The notes under the pieces were generated by a model that was not told the DNA's origin, did no database searches, and saw only the letters and a list, made by a program, of their open reading frames with translations. A DNA stretch of 64,000 nucleotides from an uncultured Winogradskyella sp. (GTDB lineage Bacteria > Bacteroidota > Bacteroidia > Flavobacteriales > Flavobacteriaceae), in NCBI RefSeq assembly GCF_937958655.1, contig NZ_CALGNH010000063.1:1-64000 (forward strand). The letters are read 5' to 3'. Below are positions 1 through 8,279 of this stretch, piece by piece (within the stretch, counting starts at the first letter, position 1; each line of letters opens with the position of its first letter). Both the position numbers and the translations under genes were made by a program.

Positions 1-1
1 G

Positions 2-667
2 GGCTGTTTTGATCTATCCAATCCAGTAAGTATTACAAGAAATGCACCAGACGCAGCAGCTATTCAGATCGTAGGAGGTGGCACGACAGCCGAGATATGT
101 TCAGGCGATGGTACAGCAGATCCAATTGATGTAGAGATCGTTGGAACAGGTGTTGGTACTAATAACGGTTGGCTAATTACTGATCAGGCTACAGGTGAGA
201 TTTTAGGTTTACCTGCGGCACCACCTTTCGATTTGGAGGGAGCAGGATCAGGCGTATGCGATATTTGGTACATTCGCTATGAGGATGGACTGACGGGCTT
301 AGCAGCAGGAAACAATGTATCGGACTTAATGGGCTGTTTTGATCTATCGAACCCAGTTTCAATAAATAGATTTACTGGCACAGATTGTGATGCTTTGAGT
401 ATAGATGAATTTGATTCTAACTTCAATATTAACATATATCCTAATCCTACTAAAAGTAATATTAATATTGAATTTGAAGCTAATAGAGCTTTAGAATTAG
501 ATATTCAAATTATTGACATGCTCGGTAAAATAGTGTATAGAAATAATAGTAAAAATCAAAGTGCACTATCATTTAATATCAGTGATTTAGAAAACGGAAC
601 ATATTTTATGAATATTACAGATTTAGAGTCTGGCAGTAGAATCGTAAAACGTGTTATAAAAAACTAA
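2..667 (+). CDS. Type IX-secreted repeat protein, 3' part (5' end outside window)
   Basis: The frame is open to the left edge, so the ORF-track start (a TTG at 233) is not the true start. The visible 221 residues hold parts of a repeated extracellular module: GCFDLSNPVSI occurs at base 2 and again at base 332, so the period is 330 bp (110 residues), with nearly unchanged codons. The last ~80 residues form a typical type A C-terminal sorting domain (Por_Secre_tail): NIYPNPTKSNINIEF, then DMLGKIVY, a GTYFMNI turn and a basic end, IVKRVIKN. This signal sends proteins through the type IX system, whose motor genes gldKLMN lie at 20-25 kb. The rest is likely a large surface or secreted protein of unknown ligand. 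The sorting-domain call is firm; the function is unknown. Confidence 0.85.
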   Translation, partial: GCFDLSNPVSITRNAPDAAAIQIVGGGTTAEICSGDGTADPIDVEIVGTGVGTNNGWLITDQATGEILGLPAAPPFDLEGAGSGVCDIWYIRYEDGLTGLAAGNNVSDLMGCFDLSNPVSINRFTGTDCDALSIDEFDSNFNINIYPNPTKSNINIEFEANRALELDIQIIDMLGKIVYRNNSKNQSALSFNISDLENGTYFMNITDLESGSRIVKRVIKN

Positions 668-701
668 TTAATAGCTCGTGATTAATTCGTTTAAACAAAA
701 A

Positions 702-727
702 GGGCATCATATTGATGCTCTTTTTTA
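702..727. terminator. Bidirectional intrinsic terminator
   Basis: Stem GGGCATCA / TGATGCTC with loop TAT, followed by TTTTTT and preceded by an A run, so it can act in both directions. It sits between the convergent type IX cargo gene and purH. Confidence 0.8.
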
Positions 728-756
728 TTTTTAATAATAATTAAAACTTAGATTTC

Positions 757-2286
757 TTAATGCTTAAAATGACGTGTTCCTGTCATTACCATAGCAACAT
801 TATTATCATTACAATAATTTATACTCAACTCATCTTTTATAGACCCACCAGGCTGAATAACAGCCGTAATACCTGCTTTGTCAGCAATTTCTACACAATC
901 TGGAAAAGGAAAAAATGCATCACTTGCCATAACTGCACCATCTAAATCAAAATTAAAAGATTTAGCTTTATGGATCGCTTGATTTAAAGCATCTACACGA
1001 CTTGTTTGTCCAGTTCCACTAGCGCATAGCTGTTTATTTTTAGCTAATACTATAGTGTTAGACTTAGTATGTTTACAGAGTTTTGAAGCAAAGATTAGAT
1101 CTTCCAATTCCCTTTGAGAAGGAGTAGTATTTGTTACCGTTTTTAAATCTTCTAAGCTATCTGTTTTTGAATCTCTTTCTTGTACCAAAGCACCATTTAA
1201 GCAAGTTCTTACAGTTGTTTTCGGTAATTCAACATCATTTAAAATTAATAGTATTCTATTTTTCTTTCCTTTTAAAATTTTTAAAGCATCGTCACTAAAT
1301 GACGGTGCAATTACAACTTCGCAAAATAGTTTATGAATTTCCTCCGCTGTGGCTTTGTCAATCTCGGTGTTAGCAATAAGAATACCTCCAAAAGCAGAAA
1401 CAGGATCACCTGCTAAAGCATCTACATAAGCTTGACAGACTGTGCTTCTTTGAGCAAAACCGCAAGCATTATTGTGCTTTAGAATGGCAAATGTTGGATC
1501 TTCATCTTTAAATTCTAAAATTAGATTTACTGCTGCATCAACATCTAAAAGATTATTATAACTCAGTTCTTTACCATGAAGTTTAGTGAACATTGCATCA
1601 AAATCGCCAAAGAAAAATCCTTTTTGATGTGGATTTTCTCCATAGCGTAATACCTTACCATTCGTCTCACTTATTTTTAATGCAGCGATGTCATGATTTT
1701 TATTGAAATAGTTAAAAATTGCAGTATCGTAATGCGAAGACACATTAAATGCTTTTGCAGCAAATTGCTTTCTGTCTTCCTCAGAAGTTTCACCATTTTT
1801 TGTTTCTAATAAATCTAAGAATTCAGCATAATTATCAACCGAAGATACACAAGTTACATCAGCATAATTTTTAGCAGCAGCTCTAATTAAAGAAATCCCT
1901 CCAATATCAATTTTTTCGATAATATCTTGGTTACTAGCGCCAGAGGCAACAGTTTTTTCAAAAGGATAAAGATCTACAATTACTAAATCGATTTGTGGAA
2001 TTTCAAACTTTGTCAATTCTGCAACATCTCCATCATGATTTTGACGATTTAAAATTCCGCCAAATACTTTTGGATGTAATGTTTTTACGCGACCACCCAA
2101 TATAGAAGGGTAAGAAGTTACATCTTCAACAGCAACTACATTTATACCTAGGTCTTTAATAAATTTTTCTGTGCCACCTGTAGAATAAATCGTAACGTTA
2201 AGATCGTTAAGCTTTTTTGCAATAGGCTCTAATCCGTCTTTATTAAATACTGAAATTAATGCAGATGACATGGTTTTGTTGCTCAT
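757..2286 (-). CDS. purH: Bifunctional AICAR transformylase/IMP cyclohydrolase PurH
   Basis: Catalyses the last two steps of de novo IMP synthesis in the cytoplasm. The N-terminal MGS-like cyclohydrolase domain begins SSALISVFNKDGLEPIAKKL and holds STGGT and GGRVKTLHPK. The transformylase domain has RYGENPHQ, KHNNACGFA, a SDAFFPFPD block and QPGGSIKDE near the end. The track ORF begins 47 codons upstream with a non-homologous, poorly composed stretch. I chose the ATG at 2286 (MSNKTMSSALIS), giving 509 residues, the usual family length. It is a single gene, divergent from the ABC permease across 144 bp. TATTTTTG on the minus strand about 27 bp upstream could be its -7 element, but no matching -33 TTG is seen. 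Confidence 0.97.
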   Translation of the reverse strand: MSNKTMSSALISVFNKDGLEPIAKKLNDLNVTIYSTGGTEKFIKDLGINVVAVEDVTSYPSILGGRVKTLHPKVFGGILNRQNHDGDVAELTKFEIPQIDLVIVDLYPFEKTVASGASNQDIIEKIDIGGISLIRAAAKNYADVTCVSSVDNYAEFLDLLETKNGETSEEDRKQFAAKAFNVSSHYDTAIFNYFNKNHDIAALKISETNGKVLRYGENPHQKGFFFGDFDAMFTKLHGKELSYNNLLDVDAAVNLILEFKDEDPTFAILKHNNACGFAQRSTVCQAYVDALAGDPVSAFGGILIANTEIDKATAEEIHKLFCEVVIAPSFSDDALKILKGKKNRILLILNDVELPKTTVRTCLNGALVQERDSKTDSLEDLKTVTNTTPSQRELEDLIFASKLCKHTKSNTIVLAKNKQLCASGTGQTSRVDALNQAIHKAKSFNFDLDGAVMASDAFFPFPDCVEIADKAGITAVIQPGGSIKDELSINYCNDNNVAMVMTGTRHFKH

Positions 2287-2430
2287 AATGTTGTGTTCTG
2301 ATTTTTGATGCTGCAAAAATAAAATAATCAATAGGAAATTCTTTGGTATATAAACAGTTTCTTTAAGTTTTTTGTAACAATAAATTGTTGAAAACGTCCT
2401 ATCTTTAAAATGTTTTAAAACAGCCAATCT

Positions 2431-3681
2431 ATGCTAGTCTATTTAAGAGTATTCAAAGAGAGCTTTTCATTTGCATTAAATGCCCTTAGAACTAATAAAC
2501 TACGTACGTTTTTATCATTATTAGGTGTTACGGTTGGTATATTTTCAATTATAGCTGTGTTGGCTGCAGTGGATTCTTTAGATAGAAAGATAAAAGAAAA
2601 CTTATCTGGCTTAGATAAGAATACAATGTATTTAACTAAATACTCCTTTGGCCCAACGGAGGTGCCACGATGGAAACGCGATAATTTTCCGCAAACCAAT
2701 TATGATGATTATGAATTTGTGAGAAGAAATGTACCAGATATTGAAGAGTCTGCCTATGTTATTTTTGGTGGTAGTGAAACCATCAGATATCAGGCAGAGA
2801 CTGTAACAAATGTAAATGTTACACCTATATCTCATGGTATTTATATTATAGATGATTTAAAAATTGAAAAAGGAAGATTTTATTCAGAGTTAGAGTCTGA
2901 TACTGGTGCGCCAGTAGTGGTAATAGGGGCTGAATTGGCAGAAAGTCTTTTTGATAATTTAAACCCTGTTGGTAAAGTGGTTAGAATTTATGGTCGAAAA
3001 TTAACGGTAATAGGAGTTCTTAAAAAATATGGATCTGGTTTAGGTGATTCACCTGACGGAAAAGCATTTGTGCCTGCAAATTTTGTAAGACAATTTAGAA
3101 ATGGCGGCGTAGATGGTCTACCAGGTGCTGTGGTTATTAAACCAAAAGCAGGTGTAGATATTGCTGGTTTTGAATCTGTTTTAAAACAAAAATTTAGAGC
3201 ATACAGAGGTCTAAAAGCAGATGAGGATGATGATTTTTTTGTAAACAAACTCTCTGGATTGGTGTCTTTTATTGATGCCATAATTTCTACGTTAAATTTG
3301 GTAGGTTGGGTAATTAGTGGTTTCTCATTATTGGTAGGAGGTTTTGGTATTGCCAATATTATGTTTGTAAGTGTAAAAGAGCGCACCAATTTAATTGGGA
3401 TACAAAAATCCTTAGGTGCTAAGAATCGCTTTATTTTATTTCAATTTTTATTTGAAGCTACAATCTTGGCAGTTGTTGGTGGTTTGGTTGGGTTACTTTT
3501 TGTCTGGATAATAGCAATGATTATGAATGGGTTTGTAGAAGACTTTAAATTTGTACTATCCTTTAGTAATATGTTTCTAGGCTTTGTATTGTCTAGTGTA
3601 ATTGGGTTAATATCAGGTGTTATTCCAGCAATTTCAGCGTCAAAATTAGACCCAGTTGAGGCTATTAGAACAGGTATGTAA
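2431..3681 (+). CDS. MacB/FtsX-type ABC transporter permease
   Basis: 416 residues with the layout of a MacB-like permease. TM1 (about 25-47, LRTFLSLLGVTVGIFSIIAVLA) follows the usual NALRTNKLRTF motif, then comes a periplasmic MacB_PCD domain (about 50-265) and three C-terminal FtsX helices (about 290-405). The family couples a cytoplasmic ATPase to mechanotransmission or export of peptides or lipoproteins. No cognate ATPase gene is adjacent, so it must pair with one elsewhere. The cytoplasmic loop ERTNLIGIQKSLGAKN is the typical coupling region. It ends 13 bp before a heptanucleotide array. Substrate unknown. Confidence 0.9.
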   Translation: MLVYLRVFKESFSFALNALRTNKLRTFLSLLGVTVGIFSIIAVLAAVDSLDRKIKENLSGLDKNTMYLTKYSFGPTEVPRWKRDNFPQTNYDDYEFVRRNVPDIEESAYVIFGGSETIRYQAETVTNVNVTPISHGIYIIDDLKIEKGRFYSELESDTGAPVVVIGAELAESLFDNLNPVGKVVRIYGRKLTVIGVLKKYGSGLGDSPDGKAFVPANFVRQFRNGGVDGLPGAVVIKPKAGVDIAGFESVLKQKFRAYRGLKADEDDDFFVNKLSGLVSFIDAIISTLNLVGWVISGFSLLVGGFGIANIMFVSVKERTNLIGIQKSLGAKNRFILFQFLFEATILAVVGGLVGLLFVWIIAMIMNGFVEDFKFVLSFSNMFLGFVLSSVIGLISGVIPAISASKLDPVEAIRTGM

Positions 3682-3694
3682 TGTTGTTAGAATG

Positions 3695-3750
3695 TAGACT
3701 TTAGACGATAGACTTTAGATGATAGACAATAGACCATAGACTGTAGATAG
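3695..3750. repeat. Heptanucleotide tandem array, unit TAGACNN
   Basis: Eight consecutive 7-bp units read TAGACTT, TAGACGA, TAGACTT, TAGATGA, TAGACAA, TAGACCA, TAGACTG, TAGATAG. Positions 1-4 are constant, position 5 is C or T, and the last two vary. It lies in the gap between the convergent ABC permease and GAF genes. Related 7-bp arrays lie at 38484 and 50905. Confidence 0.9.
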
Positions 3751-3792
3751 TAATATTAGGTTTTGAGATGTTATAGGTAATCTCTTATTACA

Positions 3793-4248
3793 TTACAACA
3801 AACCAGCAACTTCTTTACATACAAATTCTAAAAAACGTTCATCGGCCTCGGTAAATGGATCTGGTGTGTTAGAATCAATGTCTATTTGGCCAATATTTTC
3901 GCCATTTACAAAAATAGGAATAACAATTTCGGCTTTTACAGTAATGCTACATGCAATGTAATTATCTTGTGCAGATACATCGGGTACCACAAAGTTTTTA
4001 TTACTTACAGCGACTTGCCCACAAATGCCTTTGCCAAAAGGTATGATGGTGTGGTCCGTTGGTTCACCGACATAAGGCCCAAGTTTTAATTCGTTTTTAT
4101 CTCCGTTTTTAAAATAAAAACCTACCCAGTTGTAATAGTCAACATTTGTTTCAAGTATTTCGCAAATTTTAAGAAGACGCTGGTCTACACTTAGATTATA
4201 TTGTTCAATTATGGTCTTAACTTTAGGTTTTAAGTTTTCTAACGACAT
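3793..4248 (-). CDS. GAF-domain protein, free-methionine-(R)-sulfoxide reductase type
   Basis: 151 residues, essentially one GAF domain: NWVGFYFKNG, LGPYVGEPTDHTIIPFGKGICG, VPDVSAQDNYIACS, then EIVIPIF and QIDIDSNTPDPF. This is the fRMsr (YebR) layout, an enzyme that reduces free methionine-R-sulfoxide using three conserved cysteines. The GKGICG and YIACS cysteines are 24 residues apart, as in the family. The position of the third cysteine, ten residues before the GKGICG cysteine, is His here. The protein may therefore use a different resolving thiol or only bind a ligand. It is monocistronic and convergent with the ABC permease. Confidence 0.85.
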   Translation of the reverse strand: MSLENLKPKVKTIIEQYNLSVDQRLLKICEILETNVDYYNWVGFYFKNGDKNELKLGPYVGEPTDHTIIPFGKGICGQVAVSNKNFVVPDVSAQDNYIACSITVKAEIVIPIFVNGENIGQIDIDSNTPDPFTEADERFLEFVCKEVAGLL

Positions 4249-4344
4249 AGGTATTAATAATTTTCAACAAAAATATTTAAATGATTCAATATTAAATTAG
4301 GGTTTTCATAAATTTAACATCAAACAATTTTTAATTCCTTTCCA

Positions 4345-4896
4345 CTGAAAGAACTATTTCTAAAATATAAGCTTGTTACACGTTTCATAGCGGTATTTTT
4401 ATTAGCGTATGGTTTGCTAACCGTAACTTACAATTTATATTTAAATAAGTCTGATGGATCTATATTTTACCCAGATTACATAACTAATTTAGTAGCAAAA
4501 CAAACCAATTCCTTACTCAATAGTATAGGTTATGATGCAACTATTTTACCACACCCAAACGAACCTTCTCTAAAAATTATTATTAACGATAAATTTGTGG
4601 CTAGAGTAATAGAGGGTTGTAATGCGGTGAGTATAATCATTTTGTTTTTATCATTTATAGCCGCCTTTTACAGTAATTTTAAAACCACCATTATATATTG
4701 CCTTGCTGGTAGTGCTATTATTTATGTGTTTAATCTTTTTAGAATAGTTATACTCTCCGTTGGTTTGTACCATTATCCTTGGCGACGAGAATTACTGCAT
4801 GAGGTTATATTTCCTATGTTAATTTACGGTATTGTATTTTTACTATGGATGGTTTGGGTTAACCGTTTTTCTAAAGCTAATAAAGCCAATGTCTAA
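4345..4896 (+). CDS. xrtF: Exosortase family protein XrtF (start codon uncertain, non-ATG)
   Basis: Membrane protein with the exosortase catalytic signature: Cys in EGCNAVSII, Arg in FNLFRIVIL and His in ELLHEVIFP, spread over several TM helices. XrtF is the Cytophaga-Flavobacteria exosortase. Exosortases are membrane cysteine peptidases/transpeptidases acting on C-terminal sorting tags, and the target here is unknown. The track starts at TTG 4414, inside the first TM. The frame is open back to 4318 and encodes a natural N-terminus, LKELFLKYKLVTRFIAVFLLAYG, but has no ATG, GTG or TTG before that helix. I place the start at CTG 4345 (183 residues); ATT 4327 is the alternative. The 3' end overlaps the next gene by 8 bp. 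Confidence 0.8.
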   Translation: MKELFLKYKLVTRFIAVFLLAYGLLTVTYNLYLNKSDGSIFYPDYITNLVAKQTNSLLNSIGYDATILPHPNEPSLKIIINDKFVARVIEGCNAVSIIILFLSFIAAFYSNFKTTIIYCLAGSAIIYVFNLFRIVILSVGLYHYPWRRELLHEVIFPMLIYGIVFLLWMVWVNRFSKANKANV

Positions 4897-5320
4897 ACCT
4901 ATACGCTACATATTAATTGTATTATTGTTTTTTGTGTTAGTCGCTATTCGTGCTTTTGAGGATGAGTTGTTTTATGATCCGTATTTAACCTTTTTTGAAA
5001 ACGACTACCTCTACATAGATAACCCTAGGCGAGAAGTTGCTAAGCTCATTCTCTTTACCAGTCTTAGATATTTCTTAAATACCCTAGCGTCTTTAGGTAT
5101 TCTTTATCTCGTATTTAGAGATAAAAAAATGATAAAATTTTCAGTTTTTATATATGTTGTAGCTTATGTTGTATTACTAATTCCATTTTTATACTTTGTT
5201 ATTAATCCGAGGCAAGAGGATTACTATTTATTTTTTAATATTAGGCGATTTTTAATACAGCCAATAGGTTTAATTCTTTTACTTCCGGCGTTTTATTATT
5301 ATAAACTGAATCGTTCGTAG
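4889..5320 (+). CDS. Exosortase F-associated membrane protein
   Basis: 143 residues with about four TM helices (10-22, 55-75, 83-103, 118-138) and a polar loop, FEDELFYDPYLTFFENDYL, after TM1. Position directly after xrtF, with an ATGTCTAA overlap, is that of the small exosortase F-associated protein always paired with XrtF. The track's TTG start at 4832 would place 19 extra residues inside xrtF, so I use ATG 4889. It presumably works with XrtF in the inner membrane. No catalytic motif is visible. Confidence 0.82.
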   Translation: MSKPIRYILIVLLFFVLVAIRAFEDELFYDPYLTFFENDYLYIDNPRREVAKLILFTSLRYFLNTLASLGILYLVFRDKKMIKFSVFIYVVAYVVLLIPFLYFVINPRQEDYYLFFNIRRFLIQPIGLILLLPAFYYYKLNRS

Positions 5321-5328
5321 TCTTTAAT

Positions 5329-5361
5329 TTGCTTTTCAATTTTAAGAATTTTGTAACTTTG
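5329..5361 (+). promoter_or_regulatory. Bacteroidota promoter, TTG-N22-TAACTTTG
   Basis: TTG at 5329-5331 and TAACTTTG at 5354-5361 match the -33 TTG and -7 TAnnTTTG elements. The -7 box ends only 4 bp before the GTG start codon at 5366, which predicts a leaderless or nearly leaderless mRNA. Confidence 0.5.
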
Positions 5362-5365
5362 CATT

Positions 5366-5782
5366 GTGAAATCATCAGTATTACATAAAATACTTTCAAT
5401 AGTACTATCACTTTTGGTGTTGGTGTCAACGTTGTCGTTAACCATAGAAAAGCATTTTTGTGGTGATACTTTGATTGATGTTGCTATTTTTTCTGAAAGT
5501 GAAAAATGTGGTATGCAAATGTCAGAAAATAAGATTAAAAAAGAACTTACCTCTAAAAGTTGTTGTAAAGATGAAGTTGATGTTATTAAAGGTCTAGACA
5601 AGTTGACGGTAAAGACTTTTGATGATTTAGAGGATTTGCAAAAGCAGGTTCTTTTTGTATTTACACAAACATATATAAATCTTTTTGAGAGTTTACCTAA
5701 AGCGGTAATTCCAAATAAAGATTATTCACCACCCTTACTTGTTAAGGATATACAAGTTTTAGACGAAACTTACCTCATTTGA
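5366..5782 (+). CDS. HYC_CC_PP family small secreted protein
   Basis: 138 residues beginning MKSSVLHKILSIVLSLLVLVSTLSLTIEKHFCG. The hydrophobic signal segment runs straight into the HFC motif (HYC in the family name). SKSCCKDE is the CC pair and DYSPPLLVKDIQVLDETYLI the PP tail. Two further Cys (CGM) complete a thiol-rich, probably metal-binding pattern. The family is known in Bacteroidota beside TonB receptors and heavy-metal proteins, as here. The start is GTG 5366; no ATG is available. Exact role unknown; metal sensing or transfer is an inference from context. Confidence 0.8.
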   Translation: MKSSVLHKILSIVLSLLVLVSTLSLTIEKHFCGDTLIDVAIFSESEKCGMQMSENKIKKELTSKSCCKDEVDVIKGLDKLTVKTFDDLEDLQKQVLFVFTQTYINLFESLPKAVIPNKDYSPPLLVKDIQVLDETYLI

Positions 5783-5849
5783 TTTAAATATAACTGTTTA
5801 TTAAGAACAGCACAGGTTATGTGCTAAATGTTATATTTAAATCAAGCAA

Positions 5850-8111
5850 ATGAAAAAATATTTAATAGTAAATTTCTTGTTAGCATCACTTTTTGTTACT
5901 GCACAAGAGCAACTTAAAGGTGTTGTGTTAGAGTCTAGTAGCTCTAAAGAAATACCTTTACCAGGAGCCAATGTCTATTGGTTAGATTCTTCCGTTGGTG
6001 CCATCACCAACGATGATGGTACGTTTTCCTTACCATATAAATTTTCGTTCAATAAGTTAGTGATTAGTTATGTGGGTTTTAAAACAGATACAATCACAGT
6101 AACTAAAAATAGATACATAAGACATGTGTTACAACCGTCTGATGAATTAGATACAGTAACACTAACATCTCGTAAAAAGGCAACGGCCAGATCCTATCTA
6201 AAAGCAGAAAATACATTATTTGTTAGTAGTGATGAATTACTGAAAGCAGCCTGCTGTAATCTGTCTGAAAGTTTTGAAACTAACCCATCAATAGATGTAA
6301 ATTTTGCGGATGCAGTATCGGGCACAAAGCAGATTAAAATGTTGGGTTTAAGATCGCCATATATTTTAATTGCTACCGAAAATATTCCTGCAATCAGAGG
6401 AGCATCACAAGCCTACGGTTTAAGCTTTATTCCTGGGACTTGGGTAGAGAGTATTCAAATCACAAAAGGCGCAGGTAGTGTTGTTAATGGATTTGAAAGT
6501 ATTGCGGGGCAAATTAATACAGAATTGGTAAAGCCAACTACGGACGCAACGTTTTTTCTTAATTTTTATGGAGCTTCAAGCGAAAGGCTAGAATTGAATA
6601 CACATTTTAATACAAGGCTTTCCGATAAATGGAGCACAGGTTTGTATATACATGGCGATACGCACCAACAAATACACGATGTTAATGACGATGGGTTTTT
6701 AGATATGCCGCTCTTCAACCAAATTAACGTTATGAATCGTTGGCAATACACCAATCCGGAAAAAGGTGTTGTAAGCTTTATAAACGTAAGATATCTTTAT
6801 GACGAAAAACAAACTGGTGAGGTAAGTTTCAATCCAGACACAGACAAATTAACAAACAGTACCTTTGCGCAAAACGGAGCCCAAATTTGGGGAAGTGAGA
6901 TCGATACAGAACGGGTAGATATTACAACAAAGTTAGGTTATGTTAATCCTGAAATACCGTATCAAAGTTTAGGGTTTCAAACCGCGTTTAGTCATCACAG
7001 ACAAGACTCTTATTTTGGGTTAAATGTTTATGATATTGTGCATAACAGTTTTTACTCAAATTTGGTTTATAATAGTATTATCTCAGATTCGCGTCATAAA
7101 GTAAAAACAGGAGTTAGTTTTACTTACGATCGTTATACTGAATTAGTAAACACCAGCACCTTTAAACGCACCGAGAATTCTGTTGGAGCTTTCTTTGAGT
7201 ATTGGTATGACAATCTCGATAAATTAACATTAACCGCAGGTATACGAGCAGACCAGCACAATAGATTAGGCTTTTTTATTACACCACGATTACATCTGCG
7301 TTATACACCTTGGGCAAAATCGGCTTTAAGGGCTTCAATAGGCCGTGGTATAAAAAGTGCCAATATATTTGCAGAAAATCAAAATTTATTTTCAAGTTCA
7401 AGACAGATTAACATCCTTAACTCTGGTGGAAAAATTTACGGCTTAAATCCCGAAATTGCATGGAACTACGGTTTGAGTTATTTACAAGGTTTTAACCTTT
7501 TTGGTAGAGCTGCTGATATTACATTAGATTTTTATAGAACTGATTTTCAAAATCAAGTGGTCGTAGATTGGGAAAACCCGTTTGAAATCAATTTCTATAA
7601 TTTAGATGGAGAAAGCTATGCTAATAGTTTTCAGTTAGAATTTAATTATAACGTTTTTAAAAATTTTGATTTAAGAACAGCATACAAGTATTATGATGTT
7701 AAAACAGATTACAATGCTGGTAAACTCCAAAAACCGTTAATACCGCAGCAGCGCTTTTTTGCAAATGCATCTTATGAAACAGATAGTGCTGCTAATGCAT
7801 CTCCATGGAAATTTGATGCGTCGTTTAATTGGTTAGATTCGCAACGATTTCCGAGTACAAACTTAAGTGCACCACAATTTCAATTAGATGCGTTTTCTCC
7901 AACGGTTGCTACTTTAAATTTGCAGGTAACCAAAGTATTTTCGCCTAAATTTGAATTATATTTAGGAGGAGAAAATGTAACTAATGTAAGGCAACCCAAT
8001 CCTATTATTAGTTCAGATAATCCATTTGGAGCAAATTTTGATAGTAATTTTGTCTATGGACCAATTTTTGGTAGATTGTATTACGCAGGATTGCGATATA
8101 GAATAAATTAA
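5850..8111 (+). CDS. TonB-dependent receptor, probable metal (copper-type) uptake
   Basis: 753 residues. A signal peptide (about 1-19, LLASLFVTAQ) is followed by a carboxypeptidase-regulatory-like beta domain (21-100, LPGANVYWLDSSVGAITNDDGTF...SYVGFKTD). The plug domain (about 125-230) reads KAACCNLSESFETNPSIDV, then IKMLGLRSPY and QITKGAGSVVNGFESIAGQINTEL. A long beta-barrel ends in the aromatic-rich GRLYYAGLRYRIN. The CCNLSESF motif in the plug is typical of receptors grouped with heavy-metal proteins. The HYC_CC_PP gene lies 67 bp upstream and an HMA protein downstream, suggesting a copper or other soft-metal module. The substrate is inferred from neighbours only. Confidence 0.9.
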   Translation: MKKYLIVNFLLASLFVTAQEQLKGVVLESSSSKEIPLPGANVYWLDSSVGAITNDDGTFSLPYKFSFNKLVISYVGFKTDTITVTKNRYIRHVLQPSDELDTVTLTSRKKATARSYLKAENTLFVSSDELLKAACCNLSESFETNPSIDVNFADAVSGTKQIKMLGLRSPYILIATENIPAIRGASQAYGLSFIPGTWVESIQITKGAGSVVNGFESIAGQINTELVKPTTDATFFLNFYGASSERLELNTHFNTRLSDKWSTGLYIHGDTHQQIHDVNDDGFLDMPLFNQINVMNRWQYTNPEKGVVSFINVRYLYDEKQTGEVSFNPDTDKLTNSTFAQNGAQIWGSEIDTERVDITTKLGYVNPEIPYQSLGFQTAFSHHRQDSYFGLNVYDIVHNSFYSNLVYNSIISDSRHKVKTGVSFTYDRYTELVNTSTFKRTENSVGAFFEYWYDNLDKLTLTAGIRADQHNRLGFFITPRLHLRYTPWAKSALRASIGRGIKSANIFAENQNLFSSSRQINILNSGGKIYGLNPEIAWNYGLSYLQGFNLFGRAADITLDFYRTDFQNQVVVDWENPFEINFYNLDGESYANSFQLEFNYNVFKNFDLRTAYKYYDVKTDYNAGKLQKPLIPQQRFFANASYETDSAANASPWKFDASFNWLDSQRFPSTNLSAPQFQLDAFSPTVATLNLQVTKVFSPKFELYLGGENVTNVRQPNPIISSDNPFGANFDSNFVYGPIFGRLYYAGLRYRIN

Positions 8112-8180
8112 TAATTTAATATCATTACGAGAAAGCAAAACGAAGCAATCTTAAAAATAAAGCTCCAACCAGAAATAAAT

Positions 8181-8215
8181 AGATTCTGAAACTCCCGAAG
8201 CTTCGGGACAGAATG
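8181..8215. repeat. Dispersed palindrome, GTCATnCTGAAC family, with nested hairpin
   Basis: AGATTCTGAAACT then CCCGAAGCTTCGGG then ACAGAATGA. The outer arms match the palindrome family flanking the GIY-YIG gene at 62 kb. The loop is replaced by a second perfect palindrome, CCCGAAGCTTCGGG. Intergenic, after the TonB receptor. Confidence 0.7.
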
Positions 8216-8237
8216 ATAAAAAACAAAACCTAATGTT

Positions 8238-8259
8238 ACACTGAGCGTAGTCGAAGTGT
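8238..8259. repeat. Dispersed repeat ACACTGAGCGTAGTCGAAGTGT
   Basis: Imperfect palindrome with ends ACACT/AGTGT around the core GAGCGTAGTCGA. Similar GAGCGAAGTCGA cores occur at 49977 (inside a CDS), 56390-56430 and 63508-63580. It lies about 20 bp before the HMA gene start and is translated in the spurious N-terminal extension of that ORF. Confidence 0.65.
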
Positions 8260-8279
8260 CCCAAATAAAAACTAAAGAA

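Noticed and set aside
2287-2427. 47-residue N-terminal extension of PurH
   Set aside because: Composition is non-coding-like, and MSNKTMSSALISVFNKDG is the normal start.
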